NCBI RefSeq assembly: GCF_000321225.1
Contig: NW_004450276.1
Span: 5,871,900-5,935,899, forward strand
DNA from: Odobenus rosmarus divergens
Lineage: Eukaryota; Chordata; Mammalia; Carnivora; Odobenidae
DNA: 64,000 nt
Direction of reading: 5' to 3'
Below are positions 46,991-59,024 of the stretch, piece by piece. Position 1 is the first letter of the stretch. Every line of letters begins with the position of its first letter. The notes under the pieces were generated by a model. That model was given only the letters and a program-made list of their open reading frames with translations. It ran no database searches and had not been told where the DNA came from. The position numbers were made by a program, and so were the translations under genes.

Positions 46991-49193
46991 ATGATGACTG
47001 TCCTTGGAAGGACAGTAATTGAGAGGGAGCACAAGTGGGGGGATTCTGGGGTAAGTGGGGTAACATTCTATTTCTTAACCTTGGTCATTACACAAATGGA
47101 TTTGGCTGTGAAAACTCGTTCAACTAAATACTTACGATTTTTTGCATTTTTCTGAATGTAAGAATTTGTGCATTTCAGTAAAAATTTTACTTCAGAAAAC
47201 TGTGTATCTCTCAAACTACTTTGGTAAATCTGACTCTCCAAAGAGCTCCTTACAGAAATACCAATAATCCAATAGAAAATAAAATATATAACCTCCACAT
47301 TTAAGCAACTTCTCTTCCAAAGAAAAAACAAAAGGACAAAAAATATCACACACAAATAAAACAAAAACTTTCCACCAACCAGCTTCATTCCACAGCATCA
47401 TGTGATCTCCCCCTTCCTTATTGTAATAAACAAAAGGAAAGAAACCTCACTGGTAGCCTTGCAAGAGATAAAACTATATGAAATGATAAAGGCCTAATTT
47501 ATTCTTCCTCTTTGCTCTGTGGTTACTTTTAGGACTATATAACCAGAGAGAAGATTTGCGATCGTTTCTTTTCCCTGCTGCAGGAGAGTTCTAATTTCTA
47601 TGATTTAAGAAGCAAATCAGCGATTAATAAAAGAAAAATCAGTATTAGAGTATATACTTTGATACTATGTATTTTTTCTGTACATTTCAGCAGCTCCTGA
47701 AGCCAAGAATTTTCAGACTCTTGTTTCCTCAAGGGCATTTTATTATGCGATAGCTTCTTATAGATTATTTCATGATCATTATGTTCTAGAAGTGTCTGAT
47801 AGTTCTTATCTCTGAAAAAAATTCTGAAGTATTTTACTTTAGTATATTTGTCAACACTTTACTTGTAGACCAAATTTTCATCAAATTATTTGTAATACTT
47901 TTTAAGTCCACCTTTGCAGAGATTACAAAAGAAACAAAGCAAATATAGGTTATTAAATTCTAAATTCTATTTCATCTATATTTCCAAGAATTAGCACATG
48001 GCCTGAATGGGTTGGGAGATTATGGCAGTAGCTGAAGTAGAAAATGATTGTGAAAGACAAGGAAGAAGTGCCTCAGTGGTATGTAGACAGAGAAGACTGG
48101 GAATTTGATGTGATCTGAGAAGCAAAGTCACAACAAATGGATACTACAGGTATAAGATTGAAGAATTCAGTAATGCTGGTTCCTAAGAAGAGAGAACAAA
48201 TTAGAAAAAAAACACTATTGCAATGAACACTTACTTAAGCAAAACCATAAAATCAACCTAGTTCTAAACACTGGTTATGAGGCAAAAATCACACACAAAG
48301 ACCCAATCAAATTAAAAGCATGGTATGTGTTATTTCATAGAACTATGTTTCTCCTTAACTCTCCTAATTACCAAGGTAACCCCGAAGGCTTAAAGGACTG
48401 ATTAACCTAGTTTGATGTTAGAAAGCAATCATTTTTTGAAACATGGATACTTCAAAACAGAATGGGATATAACTCTTGTGAATCTGGAAATGATTTTAAA
48501 TCATTTATCAAACCAGTTAAAAGTAGAGAATAAAAAAAAGAGAACTAATGCAAATCCAGAAATTATTTCAACAATCTATTCCTGGTTCTAATACATGTGT
48601 AACATCAGGGAAAAAATTTGAACCTTCATTCTTAAACTAGGATTATTTCACTTCTCTTTCAGGAATCTTACTTATTTTTGGTTTTTGTTTGTTTTTAAGC
48701 AGTAAACAGAAAAGTCAGAAAGGAAAACCCCTAATATACATCCAAATTTTAAGACTTTTAACTCCTTACGGTGAGCAAAACGTTTAAAAATGTATTGCCT
48801 GTAGTGTAACTGGTGGAGTCTGACCTCTCACTGGGACGGATAAAAATTTCTTCGAGGTACTCTTCCAAATTAATTAAATGTGTTTTAGTAACATCAATTT
48901 CCTAGAAAAGTCTCCAATTGGGAAGGAGTGGAGAATGAAGCTGAGATAAGTGGCAAGCATTTTAAAGAAGAGGTACTCTTAACTTGTCCTAAGTTTCTTT
49001 TGAACTTAGACTGATTCCTAATGTACACTACAGGTCACTAAACACAATCTGTCTGGAATTAGAAATTTTCTATGTTGAGTCTATTAGGACTGATTTGAAG
49101 ATTGCTGTGATACTATGAGTGCTTCTTAGAGTCAGTATTCTGCCATTTATTTTGTTCCCCAAATTATTATGTGCAGTGGTTTCTGATATTCTT
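46991..49193. other. Unique intron sequence
   Basis: About 2.2 kb of AT-rich DNA, no exon or clear repeat seen. Frames at 47068-47401 (minus) are hydrophobic chance frames in AT-rich DNA. Confidence 0.45.
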
Positions 49194-49208
49194 GAAAAGC
49201 AGGAAATA

Positions 49209-49275
49209 GACTTTCTACCATGTGAGGATACAGCAAGAAGATGCTCCTCTGTAAACCAGGAAAAGAATTCTTACC
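49209..49275 (+). repeat. MLT1-like LTR fragment inside the retrocopy
   Basis: 'accatgtgaggatacagcaagaagatgctcc' and 'tgtaaaccaggaaaagaattcttaccaga' (split here) match the internal part of MLT1-type MaLR LTRs. It begins right at the end of the left target duplication. Confidence 0.65.
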
Positions 49276-49417
49276 AGAGAGAGAGGGAGAGAGAGCACAA
49301 GCAGGGGGGAGCAGCAGAGGGAGAGAGAGAAGCAGTCTACCCGCTGAGCAGGGAGCCTGACTTGGGGCTAGATCCCGAAGGCAGATGCCTAACAGACTGA
49401 GCCACCCAGGTGCCCCT
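49272..49417 (-). mobile_element. SINEC fragment, minus strand, inside the retrocopy
   Basis: GAGAGAGGGAGAG body and tRNA head at the right (revcomp of 'ggggcacctgggtggctcagt'). It lacks the T-rich tail and a middle section ('gggctagatcccgaaggcag' joins two parts). No target duplication of its own is seen, so it probably arrived as part of the larger unit. Confidence 0.85.
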
Positions 49418-49448
49418 GTTGATGACATTGATTTCAGTCTTTTCTTGG

Positions 49449-50100
49449 ATGGTGCACAAGCAGATCTACTATCCGGACAAGTACTTCCACAAGTACTACA
49501 AGTACCGGCATGTAACCCAGAGAATTTTCCAAACAAGTACCAACAACCCATCTGATGTCTGAAGAGGATTGGAGGAGACTTGGTGTCCAACAGAGTCTAG
49601 GCTGTGTTCATTACATGACTCATGAGCCAGAACCATATATTCTTCTCTTTAGACCACCTTTTCCAAGAGATCAACAAAAATGAAGTATAAAATCTGGGGA
49701 TCATCAATTAAATACTTTTTCAGAAAAAATGTATTTGTGTATATAAGGTAGTATTCAGTAAATACTTGAAAAATATACAAATAATTCATCCATACCTGTG
49801 CAAGAGCTTTATTTTTCACAACAACAGAGCACAGTTGAATGCAACTGCAAGTAGGTTACTGTAAGATGCTTAAGATAAAATTTTTGTAGTCAGTTTTTCT
49901 CTTAATGTAAGTGCCTGTTTGGCTTTGCCTATTACTTTTGTTGAAGTTTGTTTGTTGTATTTATTTAAAAAAATCTGTTTTGTATAACTAGAATTGTGTA
50001 AGATGCCTTCAAATAGCTGTTTTGCCAAAAGTCATGTTTTCGCAGATTGTCATTATAAATATATACGTAATAAAAACCATTTTATTGACATATACATAAT
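49449..50100 (+). pseudogene. CKS2: CKS2 processed pseudogene
   Basis: An intronless copy of CKS2, the 79-residue Cdk-binding subunit. The frame starts at 49449 with MVHKQIYYPDKYF and continues to YKYRHV. A 5-bp loss near 49505 then shifts the frame, giving a stop after about 37 codons. The correct frame resumes with the [12 protein letters not shown] region and ends in PRDQQK and a TGA at 49681-49683, which distinguishes it from CKS1B. The CDS relic is 235 nt instead of 240. A CKS2-like 3'UTR follows, with AATAAA at 50069-50074 and a poly-A tail. Several codons are substituted (for example D to H and E to K near 49487). It is non-functional and antisense to DNAJC1. Confidence 0.93.
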
Positions 50101-50125
50101 AAAAAAAAAAGAAAAGCAGGAAATA

Positions 50126-52297
50126 TGCAGAACTTTAAATGTTCAGTTACAGACTTAAACGTTAAAGACCTCAAGTTGGTAAGGATATAAAGACTGATTA
50201 GTACTACTTATTTTTATTATATCCCATTTCCTTGAACCATGACGTTAGCAATATCTGAGAAATCAAACTAGTCTTCAAAAGTCAAATACACTTCTACTCC
50301 AACCCAGAATAGCTCTATTTTAAAATTTGTACTTATAATTAAAACAAAACAAGTCTTTGGATATCATTATGCATTAAAACAACATTACCTGGAAAACAAC
50401 TTAATTGATAAGCTAACAAAACTATGAATGACCTTAATTAATTACATTCACAGTTCTTTATCTGAATAATTTAGGCTTACTTTGTTAATTGTAATATCCA
50501 GTTCTATGAGGCCACATGGTTTTTGCAGGGAACTTTATTAAGACAATTTGATACAAAAATTTTTAAGTCAAAGCAAATTAATTTTTTAAAGATAATGACA
50601 ACTTACATTGATAACAAAACACTCTCCTTCTAAAACTTCAAGATATTCATACATATGTAATAATCATTTGATATAATAAATCAGAAAGAGAAACTAGTGT
50701 ATACAAAGAAAATTACCCAGGATCAGGAAGTCAGGAGTTCAGATGAAAACTTTTCCTTAACCCTCTACTCTAAAGTCTTTTCACTTTAAAGGCTTCTTCA
50801 TGACTACTCTAAATGCAAAATAGCATACCAAGCAAACTTTCTAAAAAGTACATATTAATTAAAGAAATTTGGCTACTAGGTCTATATTAAGTACAAGGAT
50901 ATCCCAATTTAAATAACCCCCCAAATTCTTAAGCCCATGAACAAAAAATGAAAGTCAAAATTTATATACAAGGTACCCCATATTCTTAAATTTACTAGCT
51001 AATTTAAGTTTCATTATGTGTTTAAATTACTATTCTGGAGCTATATCATTTTATGTAATGTTATGAAGTATTCAAATAATTATAAGTGATTAACAAATTA
51101 ATTTATAAACTTTGACATATTAAAATTTTTTAGCATAAAAAGGTTTAAGTTATAGCTTTTCATATCAAAATATCATACCCATTAGGATAAAATTTATTTA
51201 TTTTTAAATGCAATACTTAGGCTAGCCTATAAGAAAATAAACATTATGAAATGACCCTAAATAGTTCATTAGTTTCTTTACATACACACATGTTCATTCA
51301 ATATATAAAACATTACTCCTCCTTGTTAATTATATTTTCAAAATTGAGAAAATATTAACAAACATAATAAGTTTGTGAAAGTTTTAAAAATAGACATATT
51401 TTTAATCCTAAAATAGATGACATTCAAAGTGAACTTAGAAATTTATTTTACGTGCAAAAGTACATTCCCAATAAACTGAATATCAAAAATAAAAGGAAGT
51501 GAAAGAATTAAAAACATAAAAAACATTAAAAAATTCTACTATCGATTCAAACACCTAATATAAAATTTAAGATAAATACTTAAAACACAAATTAAATATT
51601 TCAATTTCAATATTTCATTAAACCAGTCTATGTATTAGGTCTGGGATGAAAATTTAAATCATAAAATACTATGTGTTTTCATAATACAACAGTCTAACAC
51701 ATATATACCATTGTATCTATTAAAATTTTCTGTTTACAGTTCATCTTCAGTTACATGAATTTACCTAGTTATTAATTATTATTTTTATGCTATAGTTCAA
51801 TAAGTATGTTACCAAGAGGACTGAGAACATAGATTTCTTTAAGGTATCATCAAAATATTAAAAAATAAGATATTATTTAGCTGACATTTTAGAGAACAGA
51901 TGAATAGAGAACTGGCAAATTCTCTATGCAGTTCCTAATGTTTACTATTATTTCTTATCAATAACTAATTATTTTATTATCATCAATATGCCACAAAATG
52001 TATCTTACAAACACACATATTTATAATCATATAACATATAATCCACTCTACAGACTTTATATATACTTTGTGTCACATGTCATGACTTTATTATTTCACT
52101 TTCATTAATAAGCTACTAATTCATAATGAAGTTTCTTTTTTAGATATCAACTAATTTTTTTTTTAAGTATCAATGAATCCGGAGATACATAATGACTACA
52201 AGTTTTACAAACCATCACACCTGTATCTGGATGCAAATAAATTTGTTCATCAATCAGGGCTACTTTATTTAAGAGTATTAACAAAGGATTTATATTT
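50126..52297. other. Unique, very AT-rich intron sequence
   Basis: About 2.2 kb with no repeat or gene recognised. It is among the most AT-rich parts of the window. Confidence 0.5.
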
Positions 52298-52310
52298 AAA
52301 AGTAAATTAA

Positions 52311-52499
52311 GGGGTGCCTGGTTGGCTCAGCGGGTTAACCAGTTGCCTTTGGCTCAGTTCATGCATGATTTTGGGGTCCTGGGATGGAGCACCATGTCAG
52401 TCTCCCTGCTCAGTGGGGAGTCTGCTTCTCCCTCTCCCTCTGCCCCTCCCCACCTACTCATGCTCTCTCTCTCACAAATAAATAAAATCTTTTTTAAAA
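52311..52499 (+). mobile_element. SINEC, plus strand, older copy
   Basis: 'ggggtgcctggttggctcagc' head, diverged body, 'cacaaataaataaaatctttttt' tail. Imperfect flanks AAGTAAATTAA and AGGTCAATTAA. Confidence 0.93.
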
Positions 52500-52510
52500 A
52501 AGGTCAATTA

Positions 52511-54622
52511 AAATAATACCTCTGCTATGAAAATTACATATACATTAATTACATTAATATGGCCTTTTACTCAGTGTTATTTACCTTCATAAATATTTAA
52601 AGCAGGCAAAAGAATAAATTCAGAGGATTTGTTTATTGGTATCTTTTGCTTTTTAGTTTAAAAAAAGGTATTATTACATAAGTAATCATGGTTTTTTTTC
52701 TGCTTAATAAAATGAAAACTTTAGGGAAAGTTGGATCCAGGGTGAGGGACAACCCAAATATCATTTGTGTAGTACAGCTTCATTAAAGAACTTTTTTCAG
52801 AAGACAGTGAGCTTTGGAAAGTATTTTATTAGCTATTCAGGTAGCCTGATGATACAAGATATAATGAAACAAATTATTTCACTGTACATATAATTTATTT
52901 TTAAAACTAAAATAAAATAGGAATTCTTTAATGCCAGAATAAATGAAAAGGATAAAGGAAATTTTTATTAAAATAAAGTAACAACCAGAAAACCAAACTG
53001 TTTTTCTAGCTGCTGTTTGATCATATTTTAGGTAGCAAAGAAAACTATCAAATATTAATGTAAAACCAAAACTTGAACACAGAGTGAAGACAAACAATAT
53101 TAGAACACATATGTAATGGAATATAGAGTTGTCCAGACACATCTTAAGAGTTGACAAACATAAGCTGTATTTTTCAGTCTGTATCTGCTTTTGTTGGTAT
53201 ATTAATATAATGTTTTGACAAATCAAAAGATTTTTATTAAGCAGTATAATAACTGCTACAGATTTCTTTGTGCTTATTATACTTACAAATTATAGTTTAA
53301 TAAAAATCTGTTAAGTATTCTACATTTCAGGAAAATTTATTTTTAAAAAAATAGTTTACAAAAAGAAATGTTTGATTATCCTTTTCTACTTGGTTAGTTT
53401 TTGTCTTACCGACATTGATAAAATTTACTGTTAACAATGGGTATAGCACTAACATTGAAAGTGAGTAGAATACTCTAGATATAATGCTATGTTAGTCAAA
53501 AGGAATGCTACATTGTAGGTTTTGGCACTACAACTAGCAAGAATAAAAGTAATATAAATAAATACTAGAGATGATACTATACAATGCCAACATACTGGTT
53601 AAACAGGAGAAAATGCAACTCTGCAACCTCAATGTAAAATAAAGGAACTTTCTCTTCACCAAATTAAAGACAATTTTAAATTTGTTTGTAGCAAATAATA
53701 ACTGCACAGCTTCATTCTTTTTCCCTTTAAAAAGGTTTAACATGTGAAATTAACTTGATACATAACTGATTTCTTTCACAGGGCAAGAGCTTCAGAAAAA
53801 TGGAGAATATTTCAGTTATCTTTTGTCAAGAGAGATTGCTCAAATTAAAATTTCAGTTCAAACTTAACCATAACTATTTTAAATGGATTTATTTCATTAG
53901 TAACTACATTTACAAGGCTAACATTTATAGATATTTGAAGTAGCTTAACAATTTTTTGGAGTTTTCCTATCTCTGAGAAACAGACTATATCTTTTCAAAG
54001 TTCATTTTATTACAGAATTGAAAACTAATTTAATGCAAATATATTGGTTTAGAAGGTATTAATAATAAAAGGAGATGCTTGAAAATTATGAGATGTTTCT
54101 GAAATGTGTTTCCTTTTCACTAGAGTCCCAAAACTTAGTAAGATAAGAAACAAATGAAGCAATTCATGACTTTCTGGAAGATTGCAGACATTAAGGTGCT
54201 TAATAAGCAAATTATGCTGCAAATTTAGCTGACTTTATACACAACCTGAAATGAATGTATACCATATTTCCTTAGCCAAAACAAAACAAAACAAACAAAA
54301 AAAACCCAACCTGTTACAAACTCTAACGTTAAGCATAATTATAGAAGTTACTGGCAAGTACTCTACTTCAGTGAGTTTTTTATCTTGATAGAGAATAAGA
54401 ATTTTATCAAGAAACTAAAGAAAAGTAAAACCACTACAAACCATTTTTCATGCTTTTCATGTTATTTTCCAAACATACATTCTCTTTCAACATAGAAAAA
54501 CTATTATCTCATGCTAATGTCAGACCAAATACTACCCATGGTTTCCCTCTGATATTTTGAGTGATAAAAATACTAATTGTAATCCAACAGCACAGACTTA
54601 CTAAAATGCTTTATAAGACATC
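52511..54622. other. Unique AT-rich intron sequence
   Basis: No gene seen. The minus-strand frame at 52879-53226 (115 codons) is Phe/Leu-rich and looks like chance in AT-rich DNA. Confidence 0.45.
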
Positions 54623-54641
54623 AAAATTAATCCAGATAATG

Positions 54642-54700
54642 TAATGTATGGTGATTAACATAATAAAATTTAAAAAAATGAATCCTCAAAAAAAAAAAAA
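54642..54700 (+). mobile_element. Minimal L1 3'-end insertion with target duplication
   Basis: About 60 bp: 'taatgtatggtgattaacataata' (the carnivore L1 3' terminus, as at 42188-42212), an A-rich stretch and a 13-A tail. It is flanked by ATTAATCCAGATAATG and ATTAATCCAGGTAATG (about 54626-54641 and 54700-54715). An extremely 5'-truncated retrotransposition event. Confidence 0.9.
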
Positions 54701-54715
54701 TTAATCCAGGTAATG

Positions 54716-56765
54716 GTATACTAGTAGGAAGGTAAGAAAACTTACTATTCTTGTTGAATTTTCTTGTTATTCTAAAAGAATTAGACACTAAAATCAACAG
54801 TGTACTGAGAATATCAACATCCGTTTTTTTTCCCTAATAAAAATGACAACTTTACTCCCATATATATGTCTCAGTTCCAGGGAAATATAGTGATAACGGA
54901 TTCTTTATTTGACTATAAAAGGAAAACATTTCTAATCAGAGCAAGAATATTTACCACTTAAAGAACATGTATATTCTTTAAAAGAATATTTTACATAAAA
55001 TGTCCTAAATTTTGGTTAAATTAATTTTAATTTTTTTTAAAACTTAAGGAATTGAATTGAAAAAATATTTATGTTCTGTTAAGAGAATATAACAATTAAC
55101 AGTATAGATGCTAATGTTTAATTAAGGTGCAATATTGATTGTGAGCACCTGATTTCCTACTAATAAAGTGTCTTTTACTAACTTGTAAAGTCATTCTAAT
55201 TAATACTAGGTTAGGAACATTTGACGAACACTTTTAACATACTTTTTCAACAAATATTAACAATGAAATAGAATTCTAAGATACTTAATAGTCATTCTTT
55301 TTCAAATTATTGGTAGACTTGGTGATCTATTTCTCTAATTACAAGTGACATTCATTCTTAAATATTATTTTTAAAAAATACATTCTGGATTCAACATATT
55401 ATCTAAACAATATAAAGCATATATTTGGAAAGACAGAAAATGTTCTCCCTTAGAAAGTACTGAAGCTCCATCTAGAGGCTTTTCCCCCTATTACTGTCAC
55501 TTGCAATATAAGTAATATCACCTAGAAATGTGAATAATATTAAAATGTCAGAGATTTCTTTTCTATCTACCTTTTTGTTATTCATAATGAGTTCTTGCCC
55601 TAACCTTCTTAGGGTAGCTCTAGCTCCATCACTGCCATCAAGTGGTAAAAAACCAAAACTGAAGTTGGGGGGAAAAAAAAGGAATAAAGAAGGCAAAAAA
55701 AAAAAAAAAAGACAGGAAAAAAATTTATGTCCTCTATACCACTTATACACCTTCTTTTTTGGTTCAAGAAATGAGTTTGTGGTTTTGTTTTTTTTTCCTG
55801 TGCCATTTATATTCTTGGTCAAATTAAGGAGAAAATAAATTTGCCATCTGTTTCCAGAAAATAGTAGCACTATACATTGTCTGTAAATCTGAACTTTTCT
55901 GGATATTCTTATATTTGCAAGGTATATAAAAATACTTTGAATTAAATCATTAGGTAGTTTAATGATATATTTAATATAAGTACAGTTCATAAATTACTTC
56001 ACTGATAGAGATAGCAGTGAGAAACACAAAGAATTGTTTGTGAATAAAGAATGTTATAGTACAACAGTTATGAAAAGAATAAAACCATGATATAACTAAA
56101 ATAAGTATTTTCTATTATCTCTAAAAATAATATAGATTTTAATAAATTGAACACTCTCATTGTATTCTCAGGGTGTACTCGTAACATTGCCTCCCCAAAA
56201 TGTCTTTTACAGCCTATGAATGGAGAAAGATCAGAATAAGGGATTCAACACTAAGACAAACAAAACAAAAGAAATTTAACAATGAGGAAACAAGTCAAAG
56301 ATTCAATTCAAATCCAAATTATTTAACATCTTTTCTTTTTTTTATGAACACATACTTCCTGAATTACGTTACAGGACTTAGGACTTTCAAAGAAACAAAA
56401 CTATAGAACCTGAAAGACCAATGAAATAATGTCTCGGTTCAAGGGATATTGCTCTGTGAAATGCATCATCACTCATGCATCGTTTTAAAATATTAAAAAA
56501 AATTGTGTATGAAATAGTATGTGGGAGTATAGCTAACTTACTAAGTCTCATAATCATGTTTAGAAACTCCTCCAAATTGCTAGAATATGTACTGAGTCAC
56601 TCTTTTTGTTTTATATATTTGTAACACGAAAATTTCTGAATGCTCTGATTTTATTCTTTTGATTAGATTTTAATTTTTACCATGACACTTGTTTATAAAT
56701 CATAGAGAATTTGAAAAATTTATAACTTTGATTGTAGGTATGAATCCCCATTTAAATGAACAAAA
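54716..56765. other. AT-rich intron sequence with an unexplained minus-strand frame
   Basis: No gene I can support. A 172-codon minus-strand frame at 55472-55990 has no recognisable domain, contains a Phe/Leu run encoded by an A-run (55683-55700), and is discussed among the findings. Confidence 0.4.
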
Positions 56766-56767
56766 AA

Positions 56768-56998
56768 CAGTAACAGCCAACATTTATTGAGTTCCTACTA
56801 TATGCCAGGCACTATTCTAAATGTTTCACATGTATTCAATAGTCTCTCAACAACCCTATCATAGGTACTATTAATATTATAGAGATAAGGAAATTGAGGC
56901 CCAGAGAGGTTAAATAACCATCCAGTAAGTGGTGGGAATAAGATACGAACCTAAGCAGTCTCCCTGGGTAGTCCTTACTCTTAACCACTTTCATATAA
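56768..56998 (+). repeat. MIR element, nearly complete
   Basis: The best MIR in the window: 'acagccaacatttattgagttcctactatatgccaggcactattctaaatg', 'aggaaattgaggcccagagaggttaaataacc', 'taagtggtggga' and 'acctaagcagtctccct...ttactcttaaccact'. Confidence 0.93.
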
Positions 56999-57048
56999 GG
57001 CAGGTTTTCTCAATCTTAGCACTACTGACATTTTGGACTAGATAATTC

Positions 57049-57180
57049 TTTCTTTTTTTTTTAAATAGGCTCCACCCCCAGTGCTGAGCCCAATGTGAAG
57101 CCGGAACCCACAATCCCAGGATCAAGACCTGAGCCGAAATCAAGTTGGATACTCAACTGACTGAGCCACACAGGTGCCCC
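57049..57180 (-). mobile_element. Older SINEC (short body), minus strand, in MER20
   Basis: T-rich tail, then 'aaataggctccacccccagtgctgagcccaatg' and tRNA-like head at the right (revcomp of 'ggggcacctgtgtggctcagt'). The 10-bp duplication TAGATAATTC lies at 57039-57048 and 57181-57190. Confidence 0.94.
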
Positions 57181-57200
57181 TAGATAATTCCTTATTGGCC

Positions 57201-57226
57201 GGGGGGGGGGGGGGGGCGCGCGCACT
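57201..57226. repeat. Poly-G run with (CG)n, inside MER20
   Basis: About 16-17 consecutive G's directly followed by CGCGCGCAC. Unusual in such AT-rich surroundings; the G count is also prone to sequencing error. Confidence 0.9.
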
Positions 57227-57375
57227 GTTTGTGCATTGCATGATGTTTAGCAGCACCTCGGACGCCATTAGCATCACTTCACCCCCCAGGTTGTAATAAT
57301 CTAAAATGTTTCCTGACAATGCCAAATGTCTGGGGGAGGAAGACTGGGGGATTGCCCACAGTTGAGAATCACTGA

Positions 57376-59012
57376 TATAAGTTAACAATTTAATCTGTTA
57401 TAACACAGCAGAAACAAATGATGACCAAATTATCTGAAATTAGTTTTCCCTAATTTTAAGTTATTTACCACAATACAGAAATTTTTAAATCTACAGATGG
57501 GTTAGGATAGTAATACTCTAAGTCTTACAGTTTAGGGGATAACGTGTTATATAATTAAAAGCATACTATGAAGGGAAAACCTCATAATGCAATGTTTGTA
57601 TACACAAATATGAAAATATTAGGCGAACATGAAAATAATGGAGATACATAAATTTCATCCAAGTTTATGTAAGTAGCTACCTCTGGCAAATGGGACTGAG
57701 GAACAAAGTATGGGAATATCACCTTTTACTTTATATATTTTTGTATTGTGTTAAATTTTTCAAACATGCTGGTTTTTTACTAAGTTTTTTTAGAAACCAG
57801 ATTTTAGGAAAAACTTTCTTGCTAAAATTAGCATTTCAGTTATGCTTAAGTAAGCTGTTTTCACATATTTCTCCCTGTTATGTTCTATCTTACATGTGAA
57901 CGTGGAAATATAACATATTCATGACAAAATTCATGATAAAAATAATTGTACCTTAGCAGGCAAAAAATATAAATTAAATAGTCAACCATAGGTTTGAAAA
58001 CTAGCAAAACTGAATAATAATTAAGAGGACACTAGAGGTATATATTTAAGTGAGTGCTGCTTAAAGATGTGTATGAAAGTGGGTATAAGTTTTTCTTTTC
58101 AAACAATTCTTATTTCTCAAATTTTTTGCAATAACTTTAACCATATGCATTTGCCAATCCCCAATTAGAGCAAGGTTTCTTCCCAATTATTTGATTATTC
58201 AGAAATCCTTTAAAGAAAGCACAGAGTAATAAGGGCTCTTCTATTCGTTTAACTTTAAATACCCTCATTGTCATCTCTCTTCTCAATTTCCCTACTTCTT
58301 TTTACTGTTGTAAACTAAATTGTACATATTACACTGCATCCTTATCTTTTAGTTGGTATATGTAACAATTTTCCATTTTGTTTCATAAATTTAATAAAGC
58401 AATGTTTGTAATGTTTATGTTCAAGTAATATAGCACCATTTAGTTAATTTGGTATAATCTACTTACCCATTCTCTGTTGATATCTGCAATGATTTTGCAC
58501 TATATTGACTTGGCAACTAAATATTTTTCACATTTTCACCTTCTTCTCTATCCTCACTGCCTTTATTTAGGCTCTGACCTTTTTTTCTTCTTTTTAGTTG
58601 TTTAGTCTCTTTATACTTTTGTTTTCTATTAGCTAAACTAGTAAAACATGATTAAATAAATTCATAAGTCTTATTAAAATTTAAATAACACAGAGTAAAA
58701 CATCCCACTAACTATCCTCCCCACCAAGCCCTACTCCAACAAAAGTAAATATGGCTATCAGTTTGGTGCATATACTTCAGTACCTTTTCTTTTTAATGCA
58801 TTTACTTTCATACATGTGTATATGTAGGAAGGTTCCACTTTATATTATACCATCATTAAGCAAAGCACTTTCTTTATATTAAAAACACAGAACTCATAAT
58901 TAATGCCTGCTTCTGTCCATTCACATAGTCCTTGGCTGGGCTTTGGTGTAGTCTTCATTTCATACAAGTTATGCTACTTAACACTAGTTTTACCAAGGAT
59001 TTGACTTATTAT
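57376..59012. other. Unique intron sequence
   Basis: AT-rich; no gene found. 57590-57770 has a faint look of an old interspersed repeat but cannot be named. Confidence 0.4.
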
Positions 59013-59024
59013 TAGAAATATTTA

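Larger units (their letters stand above)
49209..50110 (+). mobile_element. Composite retrocopy unit: LTR piece + SINE piece + CKS2 cDNA
   Basis: A perfect 15-bp direct repeat GAAAAGCAGGAAATA lies at 49194-49208 and 50111-50125; the right copy directly follows a poly-A tail. This is the mark of L1-mediated retroposition. Between the repeats are an MLT1-like LTR fragment (49209-49275), an antisense SINEC fragment (about 49272-49417), a 31-bp stretch, and a CKS2-derived cDNA with long 3' tail. Either a chimeric RNA was copied, or the 5' pieces were added later. Confidence 0.85.
57003..57375 (+). mobile_element. MER20 (hAT-Charlie) element, split by a SINE
   Basis: Left part 57003-57048: 'ggttttctcaatcttagcactactgacattttggactagataattc'. 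Right part 57181-57375: 'gtgcattgcatgatgtttagcagcacc', 'aatgtttcctgacaatgccaaatgtc', 'gcccacagttgagaatcactg' (pieces shortened). Inverted ends CTCAAtc / gTTGAGAATC support a hAT element. A G-run and CG repeat interrupt the right part. Confidence 0.88.

Noticed and set aside
49147..49590. 147-codon minus-strand frame
   Set aside because: It runs through the SINE fragment and antisense of the CKS2 pseudogene. No independent coding evidence.
52879..53226. 115-codon Phe/Leu-rich minus-strand frame
   Set aside because: AT-rich composition, no domain, no splice or promoter context.
57140..57388. Possible first exon or CpG island at the G/C-rich tract
   Set aside because: The G+C is confined to one homopolymer and a short CG run inside MER20. 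There is no island and no DNAJC1 signal-peptide sequence.
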